From Malachius bipustulatus (Eukaryota; Arthropoda; Insecta; Coleoptera; Melyridae): a stretch of 64,000 bases of DNA. The translations under genes were made by a program, and so were the position numbers. Positions within the stretch are counted from its first letter, which is position 1. Every line of letters starts with the position of its first letter. The notes under the pieces were generated by a model that did not search any database, was not told the DNA's origin, and worked only from the letters and a program-made list of their open reading frames with translations. This document shows positions 35,205 to 48,500 of the stretch, in pieces. Location: positions 27,412,268-27,476,267 of the forward strand of contig OU342639.1 of NCBI GenBank assembly GCA_910589415.1. Reading direction: 5' to 3'.

Positions 35205-38200
35205 ACTGGAATAAGAGAATTCGCGGTTTCTTTTTACCCATCACCTGACCGAACTAAAATTTCTCGGATTGGAGAGGAAAAATTGTACAGGGATTAAAAA
35301 ATAAATGGTTCACAGGCGTTTATTGAGCACTGGCTGATTACAATAGATAATAATGCTTACTACAACATAGACTTGACAATAGATTAGCGGCAGATCGGAA
35401 GCGCTCGGTAATTAACAGTTACGTCGACCGGAACTAGAATGATAGGTCATGTCAACTCTAGTCTAATCCGGAGCGAAATCACGCAATTGCGAGTCATGAC
35501 GTGACCTTCAATCGGCGACATTAACAAACGTTATAGGCATTACTAGAAATAGATTATAAATATTAGAGCAACTGTTTGCGGCGCATTACAAGCACAGATT
35601 AGGTCTTTACGCACGGTAGTTGAAGCAACAGCTACGCAATACTATGTTGATTGTTGAGAGTCAAGCGTACCAAACGATATTTTGCAAATGAGAATGGAAT
35701 TTTGACGATTGATCTCGTCGCGGTACGAACAGACCTTAAGGACAATAATATTGTTTAAAAACACAAGCTAAAATGAATGAAAAAGAGATCAGCAGCGACC
35801 AAGTCAGCAAGCAGAAATGGTCGTATAGCTTGTCTGGCCTGGCCACTAAGCTACATTACACAACATTTTAGCCACATACGATAGGCTATGGTATGCTGTC
35901 AGCGAACATGAAATACATACTGACATCGAATTCTACAGGTATGTATGTTGCGGCCAGTAGTAGGCCAGATTTAACTCATATTTTTACAAAATGGATACAT
36001 ATGGTAATGAAATCTATAAATTACGCAACCATCAAGAGAAGAAGTACTTACCTATGCCTACCTACCCAAGTATGTGGAACTGTGATCGCGGTAATGTAAG
36101 AGAAATACATGACGGGGAAAGACTTTTGAAAGCAAATTTCTTTTAAAACAAGGGGAAATTATTGTAAAGGGGGAGCGGGAGAGAAAATTTATAGAAATAA
36201 GGTAGGTATAGAAAGATAAGGTAAGTACTTTCCGATGTTACTTCTAAAAATACACTAAACTATTTCAAGAAAATTAGAAAGACTCTGAGAGATGGATAGG
36301 CTCCTCTCGAGTATTATTGTACCATCGTACAGTTCTTATAAAAATTTTATATAGGTTCAAGATTCAACACAGGCAAGCTCTGGAATCTAGAACTGGACTG
36401 GAACCTCCCGAATCGGCCAGTAATCATTATAATAATAACCCAATAGTACATATTTATCAATACCTACTTAAGAATGGTGATAATAGGCACTGTTAGATAA
36501 GTACAATCGGTTCGGTAGTGTCTTAGTTCTTAGTCGTTTATCAATGACCTAGGTTCTATCTAACTAGCGAAAGCAGTACAAAAGTCTCTCACAGTAATGC
36601 TCTTATCAAACTGCTTACATCTATATACCTACATAAATCATTGATTTTTTCAATACATAATATTTATGAGTACCTACACATTACAACATTCCTTATGATA
36701 CTGAAAAAAATCTTTATTATTGTCAGCCCTATAATCAACAAGAATACATTTTTCAATCTTAGGAATCATATAAATCTGTTATTTTTTGAAAAATGACAAT
36801 TCTGATAAATATATATTCATAATATTTTTTACGTAAGTATCCATGAAAGCATATATATGTATTATATATAACATTTGTATACAGGAATTCATAAATAAAT
36901 AGATATATACCTATATATTTATTGTCTAAATATTGTCAAAGATATGTTTTATCACTTTGTTTTTATTTAAAAATATACCTCAAATTGTTTCAAAAAGTAG
37001 TTATAAAATTTCTTAAGAGTGATTACATTATTTATGGCTGCATATGAGATTTTGTCAGTATTCGTAGAGAGTCCTTGATTATTATACCAGTCTCTTTCAT
37101 CCCTAGCAAAAATACTGGCACTTTAGAAATTTCGCAAAATTTTGTAAACCATCCCAAAAAAGCCGCAGGAATCTACGATTAATAACAAAACCAACATAGT
37201 GCAGAATTGTGCTTTTCATTTCTCAAACGTTGAAATGTAATCTATTAAGTTAATCAGTTATATTTTATATATTTATCATGATTATAAATTTTTGCCAGAA
37301 TAGATTTCTACTCGAATCAATGGCGATTTTTTCAAGCTATCTACCCGCTACGTCTTTCTAAAAACCAACAATGAAATTTTATCACAAATCGCCAAAGTAT
37401 GGATTTGGTGGTCAGAAACGGGTACTAGAATTTTATGAAATTAATCAAGTTCGAAATTATCCTGGCGACTACTACTAAGTAATAATATCTAAGCATTTTT
37501 GTTTGGAATTGATTGCCTTTTCTCACACTGTTCAAGTTCAGATACCTTTAGCTCTATAAATATACTGCTATGCACATAAAGCAACCGCTGTATTATAAAT
37601 AGGAATTTCTTAAATAATTTCTGATACTCCATATTTTTAAGAAATCCGATATCATTCAAGATAGACCCATCTCTAATCTCCTAGATTTTCACTTCCCCGC
37701 AAAAAATTCAAAATAATTTTTTATGAATATGAATAAGGACGCCTTTTATCTAAGCCTTCCTATACGTTATGAAAGGTTGGAAGGGTTAGCATTTTCATAA
37801 TTGATTTAACGATCTGCGATAAATTGACAGGTACACCTAAATAGGATAATTGACGGGTAGATTGGGTTCATTAAAAATTGATTATTCGACGCCCTTATGT
37901 AGAAATACGTGTTAAATAATTTTTACTAACAGGCAAATACTTTCATACAAACGTATACCTAAATACAGGGGTAGACCAGAGTACTAAATTATTACTGTAG
38001 CTTCTAAAGTATAGTATAAACTTAAGATGAAAATATTTTGAAGGAAGTAATCAGGCGTAGATATTATATGCCAATTTCTAAATTAAATCTTTAATCCTTT
38101 AAAAGGGGATGTTGAGGGTAATAATTGAGGGGAACCTCAGGTAAAGTTATTTAAAGGTACTAAAATTTAGTTCTAGAAATACACGAAATTGGGTGAAAAT

Positions 38201-39136
38201 ACGGATTAATATTTGATTTTTTGGAATTAAAGGATCTTAATTTAACAACCTTCCACACCCGTTGATGCGTTACTTCCCTAGAAGATTCAATAATTAGAGA
38301 ATTATTAATTATAGTGTTGCGTCCCATTTTCATTCTACATTTTTTACTCCCATAAATCTCCCTTCCTGTTGCGTAAACCACTGTCAAAGCACTTTGGATG
38401 TCCGTTGGATTATAACCACAACACCTGTACCTGGACCGAAACAGAGAAAGGGGCCTACAGAAGAGAGGAAAATATATCCTTCAGACCAGCAGGAAGGAGT
38501 TTCCGTGTCCGTGTCCACATACTTCATTACATATAAACGCATTTTATCTACGCAATCCAGTTATCCAAGAAGGAACGCATCCTCGACTTGCACCGAGACT
38601 ATTTAAAAAAACATAAGTTTATTAAGACATTTATTCAAATACCGAATTCTTCCAAAATCAAACGCAACGCATATGGTCCTTCGGTCAGATTTCAAATTCG
38701 TTAAAATCGATTCCAAAACATTTTGTTCCTTCGAGCCGAATGTTTACACATTTTGATCCTTCGAGCCGGATGTTTAAACATAGAGTATCCAGACTGTAGT
38801 CTCCTTCACTTTCTTACACGATTCTCTGCAAATTATACGCTTGATGCCTAGATTTGTGAAAATTAAATCCATTTAAATTGGCTTTTTTGAAATTTTCCAT
38901 AGTCAGGTCATATTAGCGTAGGTATACAGTAATTCATAAATTGGATATTGTAGAACGGACCCCGTAGCTTTTAAAGGCAAATTGACTTTCACATAATTTT
39001 GTTTAAAACTAGTGAAAAATGTCATGTAAAAAAATCGAATATCTCTGCCATTTTTATAATTTGCTTCTTGAAATTTTTTATGGTTAAAAGCTATTAGTGT
39101 AGCTGTCTACTTGTAAAAATTTCATTTCAATTCCTT

Positions 39137-39523
39137 CGAAAATGTGCTCATAAATGGTTATAGAAATGTAGCAATTTTTACCTTTTTACTACCCACGCCA
39201 CACGCTAATTTTATTGCGTTAGCTCAAATTTCAAAATATTTTCTTCCAATATTGTAAATTTGGTTTAAATGTTTTTTCCATCTTGCTTTTATTTTTATTT
39301 TTCAAAAAATTCAAATGGCCGCGATTTTAGAACGGCTCAACTGATTTTGCTCGAATACAATACCAGATTACTCCTTGCGGATATCTTACTCACACAAAAA
39401 TTTCAGTCTCGATGATTGAAAACTGCAATCAGAAACCGTGCCTCATGAACGGATTACATATCTCGATTTTTGAAGAAACACCCTGTAGAAGTAACGCGAA
39501 TTTGGGAAACTTTTTCTAATTAA
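39137..39523 (+). repeat. Dispersed repeat, copy 1
   Basis: Matches 62124-62535 in the same orientation: CTCATAAATGGTTATAGAAA, TTTTACCTTTTTACTACCCA, the AACGGCTC stretch, CAGAAACCGTGCCTCA and the end CACCCTGTAGAAGTAACG. The end motif is the mirror of the foldback terminus ACAGGGTG, so this may be a single-arm relative of the foldback family. Confidence 0.75.
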
Positions 39524-40700
39524 CAAACTTTTTAAACAAACTTTTTAAAACAAATTAGCATTTTTAAATCTTTTTTATCGCGATTTTTCGAATGCCTTGC
39601 GATACATTTTTTTACCACAACAAAACACATCTTTTCACAGTAAAAAATTACCTTGACCCCTCTCAAGGGGGAATGTTAATATTTTAGTTTACTCTCCTTA
39701 TTTGTTTTTTATATATTGTTAGATATTAATATTATTAAATATTATTGTATAGTAGATATTGTCCTGTAATTGGATTTGTTAAATCTGTTGGGCAATTAAC
39801 GCTTATTATTGTTATTATTATTATTATTATTTTTAAAATATTCCATATTGGCATAAAATACACGTCATATTACCCCATTTACCCTCCGAAATATTTTTTT
39901 CTTGAATCAATACTGTGGAAGCTAGTAACCCCATGCCTAACCCCATTATACAGAGATGCCCAATTAATCTAGGTAGGTAATAATGTATGGATAATAGTAA
40001 TTTGCTAAAAATTTTCCAACAACCCAATAAAATTCACTAATAAATAAACTCTCGTTACAACGATGTTGACATTTTTTTTCAAATTTCCTAATTTTTTTTC
40101 ATGCGATTTTTTATAAATCGGGCAACCTGTATATAATAAGATGCAATAATATGCATGTGTACTATAATAAGGTTTACTTTTAGAATTTCAGAAGGTTCTT
40201 TTTAAAAATTTGTGAATAGATAAATTAATGCACGGCTCTAGTTAGTTACAGCCCTAGTAATTATTTTAAAGAACATCAAACGTGAGCGATGCTTTAATTA
40301 GAGCAGAAACGTGAATTTATGTATTCACAGGATTTTGATATGAACCTAAATCCCCCCAAAAAACAGCAATATTTTATATTTTAGTTAGGATACAAGATGC
40401 TTCATTGGTTATATTATAATTTCCTTTTATATTCTAATTACGTACTGACAATGTATCAATGTATCTATAACGTTTGATAGGAACCCTAATGAAAAGTGAC
40501 AGTTTGATTTAGATATAGGTAAATCTACTTTTGATGAGAGGCTTTCAATTACTCGTTTTTGTTAAATGTTATTATTATTACCCTAGAAGTATTGATCGAT
40601 CTCAAGAGGATTATCTGGAAACCGCATAGATTTATTATTGTTTATTTTATTTGTCAACAGACAGATAATGCTGTTTGAATTTGTTAGTAGGTAATTTGAT

Positions 40701-41489
40701 TATACAGGGTGATTCATGAGTGACCTTACATAGACCAATGGTGATAAGCGGACTTCAAGGCGGGTCGAAAACCACAAAAGAAATTTTTTTTTCGTGATTG
40801 GTTACGAAGTTACAGGGTGTTTTATGTCTCAGGTACAAAGCTTTGATAGGCGATATTTCTGAAACGGCTGGAGAGATTTTGTCGAAATTTACTAGGAATG
40901 GTACATTCCGGAAACTCATCAAAACCGCATTCTGAGTTAATTAAAAATCCAGGACCGGACTTGAAAATTTTTGCCCCCATGGTCTTTCTTGAAAAAGTTA
41001 ATTTTCTGACGATTTTTCTGAAAAACTAATAGATACTGCTCGAAAACGATAATTCACTGAGAAGTTTTACTTTGACATTTTTTTTTCGAGACGGTTTGGG
41101 TGTGCCGTTCAAATTGAGGAATGATTTCTATAGAGTTTTTTCTTATCTTTTCAAATTCGATGACAGTTTTTCAGTAGCACGGTCAGAAAATAAACTTTTT
41201 CAACAAAGACCATGGGGGCAAAAATTTTCAAGTCCGGTCCTGGATTTTTAATTAACTCAGAATGCGGTTTTAATGAGTTTCCGGAATGCACCATTCCTAG
41301 TAAATTTCTACAAAATATCTCCAGCCGTTTCAGAAATATTGCCTATCAAAGCTTTGTACCTGAGACATAAAACACCCTGTAACTTCGTAACCAATCACGA
41401 AAAAAACATTTCTTTTGTGGTTTTCGACCCGCCTTGAAGTCCGCTTATCACCATTGGTCTATGTAAGGTCACTCATGAATCACCCTGTA
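40701..41489. repeat. Foldback repeat I (nested double palindrome)
   Basis: 789 bp, TATACAGGGTGATTCATGAG to its complement ending ATCACCCTGTA. The arms look nearly identical. A second terminus-like ACAGGGTGTTTTATG lies 111 bp inside the left end (40812), mirrored near 41375. This is the same layout and offset as foldback G, although the rest of the sequence differs. Confidence 0.92.
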
Positions 41490-42189
41490 GGTTGATTATA
41501 CAGGCTGTTTAAACTTGATTTAGACAACGGTAAATGGCCTCTCGTGAAGACAAAATGCTTTTTTTATTTAAAATTTTTGAATTTGGGCCCTCGTTAGTGT
41601 TATATGGCCGACTTCCTGTTTTCCGTTTTCTGGCTCTATAGTTAAGGTATATTTAATATCTCTTTCATCCACTTTCTATCTCTATTGGATTGAAAAAGGT
41701 TGCGTTCCGAAAACTTTGATCTTGAAAATGTTCAAAATCGCACTATGATTTTTTTAAGTGGTTCGGGTATTTTGTTAAAATAATTGTCTATAATCCTTAT
41801 GAAAAAGTTTTTTTAAATGCCTTGTCCTTTAAACACCATCAGAGAAAAACCGAGATCGCCACATTCGGTGTTTGAGCTGAAAAGTAGATCTATCGTTATC
41901 AATCACGTTAGCTTAGTTTTCTATGGTTAAATGAGAAACTGCAATTTTTTCATTTGTCAGTTACAATTTTATTCTGAAAATGTTATTAAAAACTTGTCAA
42001 ACGTATTATTTTGTTGATAAAATGAATTTTACTATGCAAGAATTTTTGGCGATGCTAAACGAAATGGACGAGATACCCAAAGAATCGACCATGAGAGGTG
42101 TCCTGATAGAAGTCCCTCATCACAGTAAGTACTTTTCTAAGACAGATTTCTCGAAACTGGTAGTTTTAATCGTCGTAAATTAGGAAATA

Positions 42190-42835
42190 GTATTCGTCGA
42201 AGAAGAACGCCAGATTATGAGATTATGAGGAAGAAGTGCTGAAGCGCATCGAAGACAATCCAGCCTTGAGTAGCTACGAGAACTTCGACGAGGACTATGG
42301 AATGTGGAAACGTGGCAGTCTGGCGCGTTTTGCACGACCAGCTCCTGTTTCCTTATCATCTGCAGAAAGTTCAGCAGCTATTACCAGAACACCATCAGCC
42401 TCGTGTGGACTTCCATAGAATATGCCTATGAAAAGAGGACCTCCAGCCAGATTTTTCATGATGCGAAGCAACTTTTTCTAGAGAGTAAACATGATGAGAG
42501 CTTTTCCCGAATCGACTGGACGGATTTACCTGCCGTAACTTCGTTAGAAATCATCTGGCAGAATTGATGATGTGGCTCCAGCTATTTTAGGAGGGAGGTT
42601 CGAACAAGTCTGGATGTCATATTTCCCAATAAATGGATAAGACGAGGAGGACCCGTAAACTGGCCCACAAGATCCCCAGATATAAATATTTGGATTTTGG
42701 TTTCTGATGTCATTAAATCCTTGCTTTATGCAACACCTGTTGCGTCCGACGGAGATCTTGTAACTCGAGTGGTGGCGACGACGCATGAGATCAAAGAAAT
42801 GCATGCAGTTTTACAAAGTACAAAGAGCTACTGAC
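42190..42835 (+). pseudogene. Decayed mariner/Tc1-like transposase
   Basis: Fragments in different frames keep the order of an insect mariner-type transposase. First comes EEEVLKRIEDNPALS, then an HTH-type stretch reading SVWRVLHDQLLFPYHLQKVQ after a frame change, then RVDFHRICL. Next is RNFVRNHLAEL, and finally GGPVNWPTRSPDINIW with SLLYATPVASDGDLVTRV. The stretch around the second catalytic Asp (usually HDGAPPH-like) is missing. Frameshifts and stops make it non-functional. The frame at 41980-42183 just before it may or may not belong. No terminal repeats were identified. Confidence 0.7.
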
Positions 42836-45515
42836 GATGTAGGTACTTAAAAGATGCAGATACTTAACGAGATCTACATGCCATTCGCCGTTGTCTAAAT
42901 CGAGTTGATACACCCTATCGAAATTTTGTCGATGTCCTTATTTGAACAGCTCCTTTGGCTAAAAATTTTAGGAAGTGTAAACTGCAATAATTAAAAGTCT
43001 CCTTAAAGACACGACATTCCTCTGCTTTGACTGCGACAACCTTTCAAACTAGCTCCCATGTTTTCAAATTGGTGCGTGTATGAACAAAGAACTGGCTTGC
43101 ATCAAAGGTGATTCAATAAGCGTCAGCTATGCATCTTTTTGGAATATGCGATAAAAAAGTTTAATTTGACTTATCCTACAGCGGGACCCCACTGACAAAA
43201 GTCGCATCGTGCAGGGTAGACGCGGTCGTTGATTTCCCCCAAACGATAGGTCACGTGACCGCGGCCTCTTTGAGAGGGAAACCGAATACAAAGGGCCGCT
43301 TAAATGTTGCCCAAAAATTCAGGCTTATTTATTTATTTTGACAAAAATTTGTATTTTTGTGTTTCTTATTGGTATTTTGTCTAAATTAATTTCTTCCTTC
43401 TTCCGTAAAAAAATAACAAAAAAATGAATTCATGGACCTTAATTAATTTCGGGTGAAGGAAGCGTTGTTCTGGAAAACTTCAGGAGGCAGAATTTGCTAA
43501 TCTTTATCCAAAAAGTTTTCTGCCCTATCTTATTTAGGATACATTTTTGCCGGTTTTTTCCTCCAGAAAATTCCGAATTTAGATACTTTAAAAAACCTTC
43601 AATTCTGTTTCCTAATTTTTTGTGAGTGGAGGAAGCAATTTAATAAAGAAAAACTCAAGGACTTAGAAGTTGTTTTGCCTAGAGAATATTCCTGATTTTT
43701 TTCTGAAAAGATTCTAGAGCAATTCTACGCCAATCAATAATACCGGCAGACTTGTTCTGTGGACAAAGACAAGCAACAACTTCTGCCTCTTGAACGCTTC
43801 CTTCCTTTTTTTTTTTTGTTTTTTTCCTCTGGGAGAAGTCAGAACCTTGAAAGAGTCCAGTAGACAAAAAATTATAATTGTTGCCCTAAGAACATGCCCA
43901 GATTTTTATCAGAATTTTTGGCCACCAATTTTTGGGTTTCGACTGCCTATACACCGTGGGTTTCCCTCTCGAAGAGGGCGCGATCGCGTGACTTGCCGTT
44001 AGAGAAAATCGGGGCTACTAGAGCCACATGCCTATTCAACATCTCCGCACCGAGCGATGGCGTCTGCGGTGCACGATGCCACTTTTTGTCGGTGTGCTCT
44101 CGTACTATTATACGTATGATAAAACATTAAAAAAAATATATGAAGATATTTTCTGTTATATAAGGTCTCATAAAAAAGTGGGTTACATATTACGAGCAAG
44201 AACAGAAAATCGACAAAAAAAGTATTTAAAAGACACATTGTAAGCAAACTATATCTGCATGTGATGCGTAATCATGCAAAGACGGAAAAAAAACTTACCT
44301 ACCAATATATTTGTGCCAGGTTTCAAAAACTTTGCCCAATTAGAAGTTTCAATACTGGCCGAAATTTAAACCAATGAAACACCCTGTTTGTGTATATTAG
44401 TCAGGAAAATCTATCAGCGGTTGCATTCATGATTCGCATAATATTAAATACTAGATAACATTATTAAAATCTATAGAAAACTATCGTTATGATTTTTCTC
44501 TCTCTAAAAGGTATAAAATATAGTTAAAGCGTTGCAAAAGGCTCCGAAGTGTTAATCCTATAAATGCAACTAAGGCCCCGCGAGCTTCATCCGCGAGCCT
44601 TTCCTACTTAACATAAAATTAATTTTAATTTAAGCATTAAGTTTCAACTTGAAAATTCCGAATGGTCAACCGTTTAGTCGACCAATCAGAAATGGCAGCA
44701 GATGGCAAAGAGCAGATCCTAGTACTAGGTGCATGCATATAACAGGTAGAATCACACGAGATCCACAATCTGCAATCTGCTTTTGTTCTTGTACCAATAC
44801 TTTCATAGATTTATCAAAAATTATAAGTAATAATACCCACCACTCCTATCCCTATTTTATTTACCTATACCCTATACCTACCTGAAAGTAAATAGAAGGT
44901 ATACTAAAGCTATCAGTATAGCAGGTACCTACCTAATAGTTATAAATCCCCTATTTTAAAGGACAAAAAGGACGAGGACATCAAATTCTTCTCGCAATGA
45001 ATTCTTATAGATGGTCGCGGCAGCGAACGAGAGCCCTCGGAGCCTAATGCACTTATATATTTTTTACAAATATATATATGTACTAGGTTGCATGAAGGTA
45101 TTATGTATATGTGTTCACCGAATACGGCACATCATCATGCATTGTATATAATGTATGAATTAATTTGTATGCGTGGGTATGTTTGGGTAAAAACCTCAGA
45201 TCACATTACATATACATAAGTTAGCGGTCCATTCGAACACTACGGGTTTGTATAATACCAATCGACATTGGTAGTAGTGCACTATTTCTATGCATATACA
45301 TGTGTTGTTTTCTATTGTTATAAACTACCCACTAGTGTGCGAAAATAAGAACTAAGACGTGCTGGTCGTATATAGTCCTACAGGTAGTAGGTAATGTTAT
45401 CCAGCTATCGATGCATAAGTAAACCTCGCATGAGGAAAGAGACGAGCGTCAAGAGATACTTTTATAAATAATCAACCATTCACAGAGGGAACGGAGACCA
45501 AATTATATAAAAGAG
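42836..45515. other. Non-coding stretch downstream of Corin
   Basis: No gene recognised. A GC-richer patch at about 43190-43310 includes CACGTG. A lone CACCCTGT at 44388 resembles a foldback terminus. TTTATT at 44856-44861 reads AATAAA on the minus strand and could end the Corin transcript, 655 nt after the stop. Confidence 0.45.
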
Positions 45516-48500
45516 CTAATCGGAAGAGTAAAGACTCATTTTGCTCCTTATCCAAGGTATATATTTTGGGACATACGCATAAACACCCGGTAATTCTGGA
45601 TGGGCGCATTTAATCCCCCAACTAACAATTCCTCCAACAAACCATCTCTCTGGATCTTTATCATCTCTACAAAGTAGGGGACCACCGGAATCACCCTGAA
45701 ATTACAAAATATTATTTAATAAAAATAGAGAAAACACAACATAAGTGCTCCCACATATTCTGTTACATATAGCGATCGATTCCAACTATTAAGTCTCAAG
45801 GACTGATCAAAAATCGAATCAAGATGTAAGAGCACCAGAAGTGTACTGTACGATCGAGTTTCCAATTTTACTTACTTGACATGCATCTTTTCCTCCGTCT
45901 TTATATCCAGCGCATATCATTCCATCAGTTACGTTCAAATCGCGTCGCTGAAGCCAAGTATTGCACGTCTCTCTATCCAAAACTGGAACTTGCACTTCAT
46001 TCACTTCAGGCTCATACTCAGACACTAAAAGGAAAACATCTAATACCAATGCATACCTACATAAGGAAAAAAAAACTTACAACCGGTGTCTTCTTTTTTC
46101 CCCCAACCTATAACAGTACAAACAGTTCCAGGTATTAACTTCTTCCCTGCTTCTGGCAGACAAACCGGTAAAAGGTGCTCATGAAACGTAACTCGATGAG
46201 CTAGCTGTAAATTAATAAAATAAATTTTGTTATAAGCCACTCATAATAACAAAGCCACTGACCTGGAAAAGAGCGACATCATTATCATGGGCCACATCGA
46301 CGTTATACATAGGATGGGGAACAACTCGTTTTACTTTCATCTTCTGGCCATAAAATGAATGCGCATGTCGTCTGGTGATCCCCAATTGGATTGTCCAGTT
46401 CGTTACATTTGAGTGGCTGTTGATAAAATAAAAGGAAATTCAAGAACGCTCGATCGAAAGGAAACTACTGGACATTCTCGCTTACTTGCCGACACAGTGC
46501 GAAGCTGTCAGGACCCACTGGTCAGCTATTAAGACTCCTGCACAATAAAAAACTTCCTCCGGCCCGCCAAGAAGAGCTGCCAGAAAAGGCCAGTCGCCAG
46601 GTCTTGACTTTACCCCACCCACTATTCGTAGACTGCGTCGCTCTGCGTAACTTTTCCTCGCTTTACCGCATACTGAAATTATAATGGGTAAGGCAACTTC
46701 TAATGGATTAGAAGCACGGGAACTGCACTCGAATTTCAAATTATGAGTAGAAATCTAGGAAAGTATTCCATTAAGACTTCAACGTGACCCGAGAAAAAAA
46801 TTTAGAAAATAACGTCCATTAAATTTATGACGTGGAAGTTATAATAGGGAACCACCATTGGATAAATGATTCTATAAAGAATAAAGAGTTACGTGTAGAT
46901 ACTTGAATTGATAGTGCCTTTACAAAATATGCGTTTTCTTATAGAACAGTGGAATTCGATTAACTAAATCCAGTAGGTAGATCAAATATCCTGTGAAAAA
47001 CTACTCACCATAATCGGTGCACTCGAGCTCTACGGTGTGATAATCCGAAGTCCTATTACAAATAGTGAACTCCTTAATCATATTTCCAGGTCGAACACTT
47101 TGTCGCATCTTCCAAAGATCGCTTTCGTGAGCCGGGGGTGAGTTGTTACGATTAGGACCTCTCCATAACATACTTCGCGTAAGATTTCTGTAATGTATTA
47201 CAATAACCCTTCTGATTACTCGTGAACTGATACTTCTGGAAGGTCAACTTGAACTTCCCAAACTAGGTACTAGATACTACCAGGACAGGAAAAGGAAACA
47301 GACGTATTTATTTAATGTCAACAAATCATACCCAGAGAGGATGATTAATGTATAGGGCTTCCCTTTATACCGACTTAATTTTGTGGCTTCACATTCATCT
47401 GATGATGTTTTGAGTATGCCTTGGTATGAGAGGAAACCCTGCCTTGGACAAGAGAAAGTGACAAAGGGCGGCTAAAAAATGTTCTACTCACGAATAGCCT
47501 AGAAGTGAACATATAGCCTGAGGGGACGTATCCTGATCCCAGTACTCAATACATGCAGGCATCCATTTTTCTTGATCTGCTCTGTATACTTCCAACTGTC
47601 CAACGCCTACGTCTCCGTTCCGTTCACTCAGTCGCACTAAAATTTCATCTCATAATTTAATATCCTCACATTAGTTGATAATTTGATTAACTTTATGTAA
47701 TTATTGAATTAAGCAGGACAGAGAAGCTTTTAAAATAAATCAATATATCAACAATAATGTTGTTTGATATACCTACTTCATGTATAAACATTTTCCTAAT
47801 TAGTCGATAACTGTTGATATGCCATAAATTTTTAGACAGGTTCTAAGAAATGTAAATTCTGAGCAAATATTAGTGAGCATTAAAATCGCTTAAAAATAAG
47901 TTTGAATACTCTGATGAGACACTGTGCATGAAAAATTATCAAATTTATCATGAAATATTCCGATGTGTATTTATTCCGATTCAATAAAGCCGTAAGATGC
48001 TTTATTGAGTCTCGTGGAGCTGCTTGTGAATAATTTTTTTTACTCCAACGAGTTTTTTTCGGGTTCTTAAAGGCCTTTACCCTCGACGACGGCTACGAAT
48101 TGAGTTTCATGCTTTTAATGTTAAATTATATTGCGTAAAAAAAGACAAGCCCGGTTGGAACCGAGAACATCAGCGTGGAAACCAAGTAGGTCACACAACG
48201 GCGGCGATCTTTCTCCCAGTCTTTAAAAAAATACTTCGCGGTCTTGGTATATGAAATTTAAGACTGAAGAGTATTTCGTGAGTCTCTGGGAATAACAAAC
48301 GGTGTCATACACCAAATATGTTTTTGACAAAAGAAATTCAGAAGTGGGAAAATGATTCATGATATACTCGAAGAAAATATAACTCCAAGATAGAGACTGG
48401 TGGAATTTTCTTTGAGTAGTCTAAATGCGACCTTTTTTTTATTTTTTTTTTTTAATCATAAATTTTATTCCATATAGCATGCAGAGTACTTCCAGCTAAG

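Larger units (their letters stand above)
35089..40700. other. Intergenic region between ASPH and the Corin side
   Basis: After the ASPH 3' UTR, 5.6 kb of AT-rich DNA with no convincing coding frame. 35300-35800 is richer in GC and could be a decayed LTR or other repeat, but I see no paired ends. 39137-39523 is a dispersed repeat listed separately. A TTA/ATT microsatellite lies near 39805-39835. Confidence 0.5.

Noticed and set aside
41980..42183. Frame just before the dead transposase (MLLKTCQTYY start)
   Set aside because: It lies where the transposase N-terminus might be, but I could not match it to the family, so I left it out of the pseudogene.
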